Assembly: GCA_900316935.1 (NCBI GenBank)
Contig: ONEW01000003.1
Location: forward strand, 21,537 to 85,536
From: an uncultured Selenomonadales bacterium
Lineage (GTDB): Bacteria > Bacillota > Negativicutes > Acidaminococcales > Acidaminococcaceae
Length of the DNA stretch: 64,000 nt
Direction: 5' to 3'
The translations under genes were made by a program, and so were the position numbers. Shown here one piece after another: positions 52,746 through 61,697 of the stretch. How positions within the stretch are numbered: position 1 is the stretch's first letter; every line of letters begins with the position of its first letter. The notes under the pieces are model-generated. The model searched no databases and was not told where the DNA came from. It saw nothing but the letters and a program-made list of their open reading frames with translations.

Positions 52746-52774
52746 AGTTTACTCCGCCCGGCAACCCACGTCAA
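52746..52774 (-). promoter_or_regulatory. Promoter of the aro leader and operon
   Basis: On the minus strand TTGACG (52769-52774) and TAAACT (52746-52751) have a 17-base spacer. The predicted start is about 34 bases before the leader-peptide ATG. Confidence 0.75.
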
Positions 52775-52877
52775 GAAGCACTTCTGTTTCATAGGTTACA
52801 CAATCGCCGAAAGACCGTGTCCCTTCGGAAAATTTCCTGTGCGGCGGCGGGGGACATCGTGCCCGCCCGGACCGCCG

Positions 52878-54965
52878 TCAGTGTTTCTCTTCCGCGTCGT
52901 CCTTCAGGGGAAGGCTGTTGCGGTAATAGGTGTACATGACGAAGTTGGCCAGGCTGTCTTCGTAATCGTGGACCGGATAGGGTTCGTCGACCTTGTCCAC
53001 AAAAGACAGGGACCGCGAGAAATAGTAGGCCTTGTCGCCGAAGAAGCCGAGGGCATTGTCCGGCTCGTAATAGTCCTGGAGCAGATTGCGGCCGATGAAG
53101 CGCTCCGGCGGCTGGATGCCCATCAGGCACAGCAGCGTCGGGGCCAGGTCGATCTGGGAGGCGTAGGTGCTGTAACGCAGGTTGCGCAGCGGTTCCACGT
53201 TCTTCGAGATGAAGATCAGCGGAATGGGCGCAATGCTCTGGCGGTCTTTCGGGTCAGCGACGAGTTTCGTGTATTCCCCGCCCGAATGGGGGTTGTGGTC
53301 CGACGTGACGATATAGAGCGTCCGTTCGTCGAAGAGGCCTTCCTTCAGTGCTTCCGAGAAAAAGTGCTGCAGCGTCCGGTCCACCCAGTACATGCCGTGG
53401 ATGGTGACGATCTGGTTGTTCCGGAACGGTTCCGGCGTGTCTTCCCACCGGGTCGCGTAATAGGGGTACGGCTGGTGCATGTCGAGGGTCTTCGTGACAT
53501 AGAGGAACCGCTGCCCCTTGAGCTTCTTCAGCTGCTCCAGCATGCGCCTGTACATCTGGTCATTGTGGAATCCCCAGCCCGAAGCGCCCGTGTAGCCGGC
53601 CTTTTCCAGGTCTTCGCGGGCTTCGTAGTGGGTCATGCCGAACTGTTCCGTGTACTCGCGGAACTCGCTGTTGTAATAGCGGCTCGAGGCACTCTGGAAG
53701 TAGCTTTCATAGCCGTGCTGCGCCAGGCTGCGGAACAGGGAGGGCTTGTCCCGTCCGCCCACGTCGCCGTCGAAGAGCAGCTGCGAACGGAACGTGGCAT
53801 TGAGGCCTTCCGTCGTCGGAATGGCCGACGAATAGTAATGGTCGACATGGGGATAGGTGCGGACCAGGCCGTCCAGGTAGGGCGTCGCCTCCTTGGGGAT
53901 GTTCTTGTTGTAGATATGCAGGTAATCGCGGTGGACCGACTCGAAAATGATGAGGACGATGCGGTCGTACGCCGGTTCCCGGTTCACCCGGAAGGGTTCA
54001 TGGCGCATAACGCCGAGGCGGTACAGGAGGCCCTTGTCCTTTTCCGTCAGGCTGCGGGTTTTGCGGGCCGTCCGGAGCTGGTTCTTCTCCTTTTTGAAGA
54101 CCGCTTTGCCGACGAAGTTCGGCACGATGGGGGTCACGAGCATATCGCGGAATTCGCGGCGGCTCTTCTCCACCTGTTCCTCGGACCACAGGCCCGATTC
54201 GTGGAGGGCGGACAGGGCGAGCTGGCTGGCCGATAAATAGAGCAGATTGAAGGCCATGGTATAGCCCAGGACGACCATCAGGGCCCAGGGCGTGTTCGGT
54301 TTGTGGCGCTGCGGGGCCGGTAGGCGGAAGGCGGCCCACAGGGCGGCCAGGAAGGCCGCGATGGCCCCTACCTCCTTTTTAGAGAAGGACGAGAAAATGC
54401 CTTCGATGGAGTAGATATTGAAGTTACGGAAAAAGATGTCCTGCACATGCATCGACGTCTGCCAGAAATAGATCATGTCCGTCAGCATGATGATGGCGCA
54501 GACATAGTAGATGGCGAAATAGAGGACCCCGTTGCGGCGGACGGGGTTGCGGTGGTACCAGATGCCTGCCAGGAGCACGATGGCCACGTTGTTCATGAGG
54601 CCGGCCGGAATGGCCATGGTGGTCAGGAAGAAGGGGTCCAGGGCCATTTTGCTGCAGATGAACCCGGCAAAGACCAGGTAGAGCACGCCCAGGACGACGG
54701 CCGGTTCATAGCGCCGGAGCCGGTCCGGAATCCGTTTGCGGCGGAACCAGAGCAGACCGGCCAGAAGCAGCACAAAAACATCGCGCAGCAGGGCATTGAC
54801 GAGCCGTTCCATGTAATCCCCGAATGGGAACGGTTCGATGCCCTTGAACAGCGCGGCGGCATGTTCGTTTTCAGCCCAGAACACGGCGGCACAGAACAGC
54901 ACCGTCAGTACGGTGCGGCCGCCCGGCCGCCCGGGAAGCCTCTTCCAATTCAATGTGCAAGACAC
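52878..54965 (-). CDS. LtaS-like sulfatase-fold membrane phosphoglycerol transferase
   Basis: About 695 residues: several N-terminal membrane helices (first ~230 residues) and a C-terminal sulfatase/alkaline-phosphatase-fold domain. Metal and nucleophile blocks: IVLIIFESV, SSAIPTTEGLNATF with the Thr nucleophile, DMHQPYPYY and TSDHNPHSGG. Relatives move phosphoglycerol from phosphatidylglycerol (LtaS, MdoB) or phosphoethanolamine. Being last in an LPS-core operon, it probably decorates LPS or another glycan. The start is uncertain: GTG 54965 after GGAGAAAG, or TTG 54953 after AAAGGTG. A terminator was not seen downstream. Confidence 0.87.
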   Translation of the reverse strand: MSCTLNWKRLPGRPGGRTVLTVLFCAAVFWAENEHAAALFKGIEPFPFGDYMERLVNALLRDVFVLLLAGLLWFRRKRIPDRLRRYEPAVVLGVLYLVFAGFICSKMALDPFFLTTMAIPAGLMNNVAIVLLAGIWYHRNPVRRNGVLYFAIYYVCAIIMLTDMIYFWQTSMHVQDIFFRNFNIYSIEGIFSSFSKKEVGAIAAFLAALWAAFRLPAPQRHKPNTPWALMVVLGYTMAFNLLYLSASQLALSALHESGLWSEEQVEKSRREFRDMLVTPIVPNFVGKAVFKKEKNQLRTARKTRSLTEKDKGLLYRLGVMRHEPFRVNREPAYDRIVLIIFESVHRDYLHIYNKNIPKEATPYLDGLVRTYPHVDHYYSSAIPTTEGLNATFRSQLLFDGDVGGRDKPSLFRSLAQHGYESYFQSASSRYYNSEFREYTEQFGMTHYEAREDLEKAGYTGASGWGFHNDQMYRRMLEQLKKLKGQRFLYVTKTLDMHQPYPYYATRWEDTPEPFRNNQIVTIHGMYWVDRTLQHFFSEALKEGLFDERTLYIVTSDHNPHSGGEYTKLVADPKDRQSIAPIPLIFISKNVEPLRNLRYSTYASQIDLAPTLLCLMGIQPPERFIGRNLLQDYYEPDNALGFFGDKAYYFSRSLSFVDKVDEPYPVHDYEDSLANFVMYTYYRNSLPLKDDAEEKH

Positions 54966-54984
54966 CTTTCTCCGCAGGATGCAC

Positions 54985-55932
54985 TTACGGGATGAGTTTC
55001 ATGGGGTTCTCCCCCATGACGATTTTCAGCGGCGTCGATGTCACGGCGTCGCCGTCCAGTTCGACGGGAAACTCGCCGTCGCCCGTCAGGCACCGGATTT
55101 CGACCTTACGGGCCGCGCGGCGCAGGATGCCTTTGTCCAGGCCCAGGCCTTCCAGCGTGATGAGGGAGGCGTATTTCAGAAGGTCCGACCGGGACCGTCC
55201 GGGGAACAGGGCCACGTGCAGGTCCGGCGACGTAATGGCCGCTTCGGGGAACAGGTTGTACCGCCCCGCGTAATAACGGCTTTTCCCGACGATGAGGGAG
55301 GAAGCGGGATGCCATTCCTCCTCGTCATCGAAACGGGCTTCGAATTCGTATTTCCAGTTGTTGAACAGGACTTCCTTACGCAGGGTCTGCGTCCCCGTAA
55401 GGATGTAGGCAAACTTGTTCAGAAGCCGTTTTTCCATGAAGCCGACGTTGTCCACGACGAGGGAGTCGAAGCCGACGCTGGCGACGGTCAGGAACAGCTT
55501 GCCGTTGGCCCAGGCCGTGTAGAAATCGTACACGTTGCCGTGCAGGGCCCGCCGGACCCAGCGCACAGGGTCGCGGCGCAAGGTCATCTCCTTGGCGATC
55601 AGGTTGACCGTGCCGGCGGGGAACACGCTGATGTAGGGACGGTAGTCCAGCCGCAGCATATCCTCGACGAAGGCGCGGATGGTCCCGTCGCCACCGGCGA
55701 TGATGACCCAGTCGCATTGTTCCTCCGCCACGCGGCGGGCCAGCTCCGGCATCTGTTCGAAATAGCGGACGTCGAGCAGCTCCACGCGGGCCTGCAGGTT
55801 TTCCCGCAGCAGCCGGGCGATTTCATTGATACGGGCCGGTGTACTGGCAAAGAGCTGTTTGCCCGAATACCGGTTGAAAAGGATGAAGACCTTTTTGAAC
55901 TGTTGGACATCGACCTGGGTGACAGGTTTCAT
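54985..55932 (-). CDS. Diacylglycerol kinase family lipid kinase
   Basis: 315 residues with the DAGK catalytic domain: the substrate/ATP loop AGGDGTIRAFV at about residues 79-89, and AGTVNLIAKEM, plus VGFDSLVVDNVG. It phosphorylates diacylglycerol or a related lipid with ATP. It is directly upstream of the LtaS-like gene, with a 19-base gap; LtaS-type reactions release diacylglycerol, so recycling to phosphatidate is a natural role here (inference). Start 55932 follows AGGAGGAG. Confidence 0.88.
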   Translation of the reverse strand: MKPVTQVDVQQFKKVFILFNRYSGKQLFASTPARINEIARLLRENLQARVELLDVRYFEQMPELARRVAEEQCDWVIIAGGDGTIRAFVEDMLRLDYRPYISVFPAGTVNLIAKEMTLRRDPVRWVRRALHGNVYDFYTAWANGKLFLTVASVGFDSLVVDNVGFMEKRLLNKFAYILTGTQTLRKEVLFNNWKYEFEARFDDEEEWHPASSLIVGKSRYYAGRYNLFPEAAITSPDLHVALFPGRSRSDLLKYASLITLEGLGLDKGILRRAARKVEIRCLTGDGEFPVELDGDAVTSTPLKIVMGENPMKLIP

Positions 55933-55971
55933 GTAAAAACTCCTCCTGGTGGTTTTGGTTCCCTTCCGGAT

Positions 55972-57036
55972 TCACCGGAGCGCGTCCGCCCGGGACGGAA
56001 TCCAGCGGAAGCAGGCGTCCAGCACCTGCCGGACCGTCAGGTCCTTCATGCAGCGCAGGTTGTACCGCTTATCATCGCAGTGATGCTTCATACCGCCTGC
56101 GCAGCCCGGGCAGGGCGGTATGGCCGTCACAATCGTGGCCTTGTCCGTGTAGGGGCCGTACAGGTCCGGGTGGCTCGGGCCGTACATGGCCACGATGGGC
56201 ACCCGCTGGCTGATGGCCACGTGCATGGGGCCGCTGTCGTTCGTCACGATGAGGCTGCAGCGCCGCATCGCCGCCGCCAGTTCCCCGATACCGAATTCCC
56301 CCGTCGCGATGAGGGGGCGGGTCTTCATGTGGCGGACGGCATCGTGGACCATATCCAGGTCCATGGTGCCGCCGAAAAAGACCGTCCGGTACCCCCGTTC
56401 CGCGAGCGTGTCCGCCACGTCCGCGAACCGTTCGGGGGCCCAGCGCTTCGTTTCCACGGCACTGCCGATGTTGAAGCCGACCAGCCTGTCTTCCGGTTTC
56501 ACCCCCTGCTCTTCCCAGAACTTCCGGGCCGTTTCCGTATTTTCTTCGCCCGGGAAGATTTCCAGTCCGTGGTGCTGCAGCTTCTTCACGCCCAGCTGGG
56601 TCAGGACGTCGAGATACATGTCCGCCGCGTGTTTCGTGCGGTCCAGGGGCGTGCAGGGCCTGAACCAGGGTTTGAAGAGCCAGTTCGCCGCCCCCGCGCG
56701 GACAGGCACCTTCGTCAGGGCGCAGATGAAGGAACACCGCTCGTTAGGGTGCAGGTTGAGGAGGATGTCGAAATGCATGCCGCTCAGTTTGTGGGCGCAC
56801 GCGATCAGGGACAGCAGATGGTTGTCCCGCCCTTTTTTGTCGATGGTGATGACCTCGTCGAGGCAGGGATTGTGGAGCACCACGTCCTTGAGCTTTTCGT
56901 CGACGAGCATGGCGATGTAGGAATCCGGCGCCGCCTGCCGCAGGGCGCGGATGAAGGGCGTCGTCAGCGTCAGGTCGCCCAGGTGCATGAGGAATGTCAC
57001 CAGGATGCGTTTCCGGTTGAGTTCCACGTCCTTCAC
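55972..57036 (-). CDS. ADP-heptose:LPS heptosyltransferase II-like (GT9)
   Basis: 354 residues, GT-B fold of family GT9. N-terminal acceptor side with MHLGDLTLTTPFIRAL; C-terminal ADP-heptose side with NDSGPMHVAISQRVPIVAMYGP, a WaaF-type motif. It adds heptose to the LPS inner core. A CxxC...CDD..C set near the end (CPGCAGGMKHHCDDKRYNLRC) is shared with its neighbour. The start GTG at 57036 overlaps the previous stop (GTGA); a GTG three codons later is an alternative. Confidence 0.88.
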   Translation of the reverse strand: MKDVELNRKRILVTFLMHLGDLTLTTPFIRALRQAAPDSYIAMLVDEKLKDVVLHNPCLDEVITIDKKGRDNHLLSLIACAHKLSGMHFDILLNLHPNERCSFICALTKVPVRAGAANWLFKPWFRPCTPLDRTKHAADMYLDVLTQLGVKKLQHHGLEIFPGEENTETARKFWEEQGVKPEDRLVGFNIGSAVETKRWAPERFADVADTLAERGYRTVFFGGTMDLDMVHDAVRHMKTRPLIATGEFGIGELAAAMRRCSLIVTNDSGPMHVAISQRVPIVAMYGPSHPDLYGPYTDKATIVTAIPPCPGCAGGMKHHCDDKRYNLRCMKDLTVRQVLDACFRWIPSRADALR

Positions 57037-58073
57037 TTCCTTTCCCCGGCCCGCAGGGCCGTCCGTTTTTCCTTATATTCCTGGAACACGCGCTCCGGCG
57101 TAAGGGCCGTCATGCATTTCCAGTCGTCGCAGTGTTTCTTCAGGCACCCGGCACAGGGTACGGGGGCGACGAGGATGGTCGAGGCATCACTGCCGTAAGG
57201 ACCCGTGCGGTCCGCCTTCGTCGGCCCGTACAGGGCGATAAGGGGTTTTTTGAAGGCGGCCGCGATGAACAGGGGCCCTGTGTCGCCGCTGATATAGACC
57301 GCGCAGTGGCTGATCAGGGCCCCCAGTTCGCGCAGCGACGTCTGCCCCGTCAGGTCCGTCACGCCCGGTGTCAGGGCGGCGATGCGCGCCCCCAGTTCCT
57401 TGTCGTCGGGGCCGCCGGCCAAAACGACGCCGGAACCGTCGGCCAGGATCAGGCGGGCCAGGGCGGCGTACTGTTCCGCCGGCCATTTTTTGGTTTCCCA
57501 GCGGGCGCCGGGACAGAATACCACATAGGGCTGCGTCAGGTCCAGGGGGCATTTGGCCCGCAGGCTCTCCCATTCCTTTCCTAGGTCCGGCATGGGGAAG
57601 CGGATGTCATCGACCTGGCAACCCAGATAGCGGGCCACATCGAGGTACTGCTCGATGACGTGGTCCCGGGCGTGGGCCCCTTTGACGGGCCGGCTCACCA
57701 GCCCGCTCCCTTCGCGCATCCAGCCGTAGCCGATACGGTTGGGGCAGCCGCTCAAAAGGGCCATCAGGGCGCTTTTGGCCAAGCCCTGCATGTCGATGAC
57801 CAGATCGAAATGGCGGGCGTGCAGGGCGGCGCGCAGCCGCTTCAGCGTGCGCCACTTCTCCGTCCAGCCGGATTGATTGAATTTCTTTTTGTCAAAATAG
57901 AGCACTTCGTCCACCATGGGCGGGTCCGGCACGAACCCGGAGAACTGCGGATGGACGAGCCAGGTGATGCGGGCCTTGGGGAAACGGTCCCTTAAAACCG
58001 CAACAAAGGGCAACGTATGCAATACGTCGCCCAATGAGCTCATTTTGATCAGGAGGATGTTTCGGTATTCCAT
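57033..58073 (-). CDS. LPS heptosyltransferase I-like (GT9)
   Basis: 346 residues, GT9. KMSSLGDVLHTLPFVAVL at the N-terminus is the WaaC-type signature, the donor site has SGDTGPLFIAAAFKKPLIALYGPTKADRTGPYG. It should add the first heptose to Kdo. It ends with the same type of Cys cluster as the neighbour (CAGCLKKHCDDWKC). Start 58073 has AAGGA upstream. It follows gmhB by 13 bases. Confidence 0.9.
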   Translation of the reverse strand: MEYRNILLIKMSSLGDVLHTLPFVAVLRDRFPKARITWLVHPQFSGFVPDPPMVDEVLYFDKKKFNQSGWTEKWRTLKRLRAALHARHFDLVIDMQGLAKSALMALLSGCPNRIGYGWMREGSGLVSRPVKGAHARDHVIEQYLDVARYLGCQVDDIRFPMPDLGKEWESLRAKCPLDLTQPYVVFCPGARWETKKWPAEQYAALARLILADGSGVVLAGGPDDKELGARIAALTPGVTDLTGQTSLRELGALISHCAVYISGDTGPLFIAAAFKKPLIALYGPTKADRTGPYGSDASTILVAPVPCAGCLKKHCDDWKCMTALTPERVFQEYKEKRTALRAGERK

Positions 58074-58086
58074 CTATGCCAAATCC

Positions 58087-58617
58087 TTATTCCGTTTTGT
58101 CTTGCCGCGCTGCCGCGATGGGTTTCACAAAGTCCAGCAGGTTCCCGCCAGGAAACAGGTACCCTGCCACGCCGGCAGCCCGGGCCGCCTCGATATCGCG
58201 GGGGCTGTCCCCCACGAGGAAGCAGTCGTCCGGTGCGGCGCCGTAGTCCCGCAGGGCCGCGAGCACCATACCCGGCTTCGGCTTGCGGCAGCCGCAGTCG
58301 ACGGCGTAGGCTGCCACCGTACCTTCCTTCAGGTGGGGACAATAATAGAACCGGTCGATCCGCCCGCCGGCCTTGGCGAATTCGCCCGCCATCCACCGGT
58401 GGAAGCAGTGCACATCTTCTTCCGTGTAATAGCCGCGGGCCACGCCGCTCTGGTTCGTCACGACGACCACGGTGTACCCCCGGCGGTTCAGCCAGGCCAC
58501 CGCTTCGCGGCTGCCGGGGATCCATTCGGCGTCCCCGGGGCGGTACAGGTAGGCCTTGTCCACATTCAGCACGCCGTCGCGGTCGAACAGGCACAGTTTC
58601 GCACCTTTCCCTTTCAT
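58087..58617 (-). CDS. gmhB: D-glycero-beta-D-manno-heptose-1,7-bisphosphate 7-phosphatase
   Basis: 176 residues, HAD superfamily. Nucleophile block FDRDGVLN, second block TNQSGVARGYY, the Zn-binding CPHLKEG and CGCRKPKPGM loops and final GDSPRDIEAA. It removes the 7-phosphate from heptose-1,7-bisphosphate in ADP-heptose synthesis. Start 58617 follows GAGG and lies seven bases after the hldD stop. Confidence 0.94.
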   Translation of the reverse strand: MKGKGAKLCLFDRDGVLNVDKAYLYRPGDAEWIPGSREAVAWLNRRGYTVVVVTNQSGVARGYYTEEDVHCFHRWMAGEFAKAGGRIDRFYYCPHLKEGTVAAYAVDCGCRKPKPGMVLAALRDYGAAPDDCFLVGDSPRDIEAARAAGVAGYLFPGGNLLDFVKPIAAARQDKTE

Positions 58618-58624
58618 AGGCGCC

Positions 58625-59602
58625 TCAGAACTTCGTGTAGTACCCGCCGGTCTTGTCCAGCAGGGCGCAGTATTCGCCGACGGCCTTCCCGATGTCCGTG
58701 AAGCCGCCGTCATAACCGGCCGCCAGCAGTTTCGTGTCGTCGGCCTGGGTATAGCTCTGGTATTTGCCTTTCAGCACGTCCGGGAACCCGACGTATTCCA
58801 GTTTCTCCAGGGGGGCGCCGAAATGCTTCAGCACGGCCCCGGCCACCGTGTTGAAAGGATGGGCGTGGCCCGTGCCGCAGTTGTAGATGCCCGACAGTTC
58901 CGGATGGTCCCAGAAGAAGAAGTTGACCTTCACGACATCTTTCACGTAGACGAAGTCGCGGGTCTGTTCGCCCGGGCCGTAGCCTTCCCAGGCGCCGAAG
59001 AGCTTCACTTTGCCTTCGGCCTTGAACTGGTTGTACATCTGGAAAGCCATGGAGGCCATTTTGCCCTTGTGGTTTTCCTGCGGGCCGTAGACGTTGAAAT
59101 AGCGCAGGCCCACGGCCTGGCTTTCCAGGTTCGCCGCGCAACGGCGGAAATAGTTGTCGAAGAACAGTTTCGAGAAGGCGTACACGTTCAGCGCCTCTTC
59201 GCATTCCGGCTTCTCCGTGAAGCCGTGCTTGCCGCTGCCGTAGGTCGAAGCGGACGAAGCATACAGGAACTGGATCTTGCGGTCCGTGGCGAAATGGAAC
59301 AGCCGCTTCGTGTATTCGAAGTTGTTGTCCATCATGTATTTGCCATTGTATTCCATGGTGTCCGAGCAGGCGCCTTCGTGGAAGATGACGTCAATCTTCT
59401 CGTGGTCGAATTTCCCCGCCTTCAGGGCTTCGCCGAAGTCGACCTTGTCCATGTAGTCCATGACCTTCAGGGCCTGGATGTTCTTGAACTTCACCATGTT
59501 GGTCAGATTGTCCACGACGAGGATGTCGTCGCGGCCCCGTTCGTTCAGGCCTTTGACGATGTTGCTGCCGATGAATCCGGCACCACCGGTTACGATGATC
59601 AT
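58625..59602 (-). CDS. hldD: ADP-L-glycero-D-manno-heptose 6-epimerase
   Basis: 325 residues, SDR fold. NADP loop TGGAGFIGSNIVKGLNERG, catalytic SSASTYG and YAFSKLFFDNYFR. It interconverts ADP-D- and ADP-L-glycero-manno-heptose, the last step before transfer. Its ATG overlaps the hldE stop (ATGA). Confidence 0.95.
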   Translation of the reverse strand: MIIVTGGAGFIGSNIVKGLNERGRDDILVVDNLTNMVKFKNIQALKVMDYMDKVDFGEALKAGKFDHEKIDVIFHEGACSDTMEYNGKYMMDNNFEYTKRLFHFATDRKIQFLYASSASTYGSGKHGFTEKPECEEALNVYAFSKLFFDNYFRRCAANLESQAVGLRYFNVYGPQENHKGKMASMAFQMYNQFKAEGKVKLFGAWEGYGPGEQTRDFVYVKDVVKVNFFFWDHPELSGIYNCGTGHAHPFNTVAGAVLKHFGAPLEKLEYVGFPDVLKGKYQSYTQADDTKLLAAGYDGGFTDIGKAVGEYCALLDKTGGYYTKF

Positions 59603-61080
59603 AATTTCCCCTCCCGTACGAGGCCTGCGATCTTCTCAATCAGGCCCGTCGTCGAATATCCTTCTTCAAATTTGATGATTTCCACTTTGCCGGCATATTC
59701 ACGGCCCGCCACCTGGTCCGGACGGTAATCGCCGCCCTTGACGAGGATGTCCGGCCGGATCGTCCTGATCAGTTTCGCCGGCGTGTCTTCGCGGAAGATG
59801 ACCACGGCGTCCACACACGACAGGGAGGCGAGGATGCGGGCCCGGTCCAGTTCACGGACCAGGGGGCGCGTCCCGCCCTTCAGGCGCCGTACGGAATCGT
59901 CGGAGTTGAGCCCGACGATGAGGTGCTTGCCCAATTTGGCCGCCTTTTCCAGGTAGGACACATGGCCCACATGGAGGATGTCGAAGCATCCATTTGTAAA
60001 AACGATCTTTTCCCCGCTTTTATGCCAGATGGAAGCCAGGTCGGCAATCTCCTTCCAGGACAAGGGCCGGAACCCGTAGCCGAGTTTCCGCTCTTCTGCC
60101 AGCAGGTCCGTCAGCAGCTCATCCCGGTGCACGGGATAAGTGCCCACCTTGCCGACCACGATGCCCGAGGCCCGGTTCGCCATATAGACCGCTTCCGGCA
60201 GGGACAGTCCGCCGGCCGCCGCCGCAATGAGGCTGGCTGCCGCCGTGTCGCCGGCGCCGGAAACATCGAACACCTCCAGGGCGGTAGCGGGGCTGTGGAT
60301 GACCGTGCGATGGCCGCCCACGAGGGTCATGCCCTTTTCACTGCGCGTCACGACCACGTTCCCGATATGGTAGCGTTCCCGCGCCATGGAAGCCAGCTGC
60401 AGCACCGGGGCGTCTTCGTTGGGAACGGTCTGCCCGGCGGCTTCGCACATTTCCTTCAGATTCGGCGTGATGAAGGTGCACCCGTCGTATTTTTCCCAGT
60501 GCGGCCCTTTCGGGTCCACCAGGATGGGGATGTGGTGCACCTGGGCCATGCGGATGAGCCACTGGCAGAAGTCGTCGGAACAGACGCCTTTAGCATAATC
60601 CGAGACGGCGATACCGTCGAGGCCCTTCTCCAGCCGGCCCAGGAACCACTGCTTCAAGGCGTCGGCTTCCGCGCGGTCCAGGTCGCCCACTTCCTCAAAA
60701 TCAAGGCGGAGCATCTGCTGCCGCGCGCCGAGGATGCGCATCTTCGTAATGGTGGAGCGGTGCGGCGACTTCACCAGTCCCGAGGCATCGATGCAGGCGT
60801 CCGCCAGCAGCCCGTCGAGGATGCGGCGGTTGTCGTCGTCCCCCGTCACGCCGGCTACGAAGACCTGGCAGCCCAGGCCCGCCAGGTTCGCCGCCACATT
60901 GGCCGCGCCGCCCAAAACGGACCGGATCTGCTGCACATGGTTCACGGGAACCGGTGCTTCCGGGGAAATGCGCTTCACTTCACCGTAAAAGTAACGGTCC
61001 ACCATGACGTCGCCCACCACGGCGATGCGCAGGCTCTGAATCTTTTCCGCTACAAAGGTTGTGCAATCCAGGTTGTTCAT
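59599..61080 (-). CDS. hldE: Bifunctional heptose 7-phosphate kinase / heptose 1-phosphate adenylyltransferase
   Basis: 493 residues, both domains fused. Residues 1-320 are a PfkB-type kinase (GGAANVAANLAGLG, catalytic GAGDTAAASL). Residues about 350-493 are a cytidylyltransferase-like domain (FTNGCFDILHVGHVSYLEKA). It makes heptose-1,7-bisphosphate, then ADP-heptose. Four-base ATGA overlaps tie it to gmhA before and hldD after. Confidence 0.96.
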   Translation of the reverse strand: MNNLDCTTFVAEKIQSLRIAVVGDVMVDRYFYGEVKRISPEAPVPVNHVQQIRSVLGGAANVAANLAGLGCQVFVAGVTGDDDNRRILDGLLADACIDASGLVKSPHRSTITKMRILGARQQMLRLDFEEVGDLDRAEADALKQWFLGRLEKGLDGIAVSDYAKGVCSDDFCQWLIRMAQVHHIPILVDPKGPHWEKYDGCTFITPNLKEMCEAAGQTVPNEDAPVLQLASMARERYHIGNVVVTRSEKGMTLVGGHRTVIHSPATALEVFDVSGAGDTAAASLIAAAAGGLSLPEAVYMANRASGIVVGKVGTYPVHRDELLTDLLAEERKLGYGFRPLSWKEIADLASIWHKSGEKIVFTNGCFDILHVGHVSYLEKAAKLGKHLIVGLNSDDSVRRLKGGTRPLVRELDRARILASLSCVDAVVIFREDTPAKLIRTIRPDILVKGGDYRPDQVAGREYAGKVEIIKFEEGYSTTGLIEKIAGLVREGKL

Positions 61081-61640
61081 TCGTGATCCACCAATTCACA
61101 CAGGATATGGCCCATGAGGATATGCATTTCCTGGGCCCGGGCCGTCACTTTGGCAGGCACGGCCAGGCAGATGTCGCAGGCCGAGGCCATCCTGCCGCCG
61201 CCCTCGGCAGTCATGCCGACGCAGGCGATGCCCTTCTTTCGGGCTTCCTCAATGGCCAGCAGCACGTTTTTGCTGTTGCCCGACGTGGAAATGCCGAAAA
61301 GCACGTCGCCGGCCCCGCCCAGGGCCTGTACCTGGCGGGCGAAGACCGTTTCATAGCCGTAATCGTTGGCCACGGCCGTCAGGATCGACGTGTCGACCGT
61401 CAGGGCGATGGCAGGCAGACCGCGCCGTTCCTTCTGGAACCGCCCGACGAATTCCGCCGCCAGATGCTGGCTGTCCGCCGCGCTGCCGCCGTTGCCGCAG
61501 AACAGCACCTTGTGCCCCGCGGCCAGGGCCTTTTCCACCAGGTCCGCCGCCTGTCCTAGCTTTTCCGGCAGGTCCGACGCCAGGAGGCGGTCCAACACTT
61601 CCCGGTGCTCTTCCATACGCTTCGTGATAAGCTGGTTCAA
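61077..61640 (-). CDS. gmhA: Sedoheptulose-7-phosphate isomerase
   Basis: 187 residues, SIS fold. It makes D-glycero-D-manno-heptose-7-phosphate, the first committed step to ADP-heptose. Seen: CGNGGSAADSQHLAAEFVGRF, LTVDTSILTAVANDYGYE and GISTSGNSKNVLLA with catalytic and Zn residues. The start is TTG at 61640 with AAAGGA ten bases upstream. It follows the LptD-like gene by 57 bases. Confidence 0.95.
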   Translation of the reverse strand: MNQLITKRMEEHREVLDRLLASDLPEKLGQAADLVEKALAAGHKVLFCGNGGSAADSQHLAAEFVGRFQKERRGLPAIALTVDTSILTAVANDYGYETVFARQVQALGGAGDVLFGISTSGNSKNVLLAIEEARKKGIACVGMTAEGGGRMASACDICLAVPAKVTARAQEMHILMGHILCELVDHE

Positions 61641-61697
61641 ATCGTAATCATCCTTTCCCTGCGCGGATCCCCTTCCCGGCCGATCCGCCTGCGGCCC

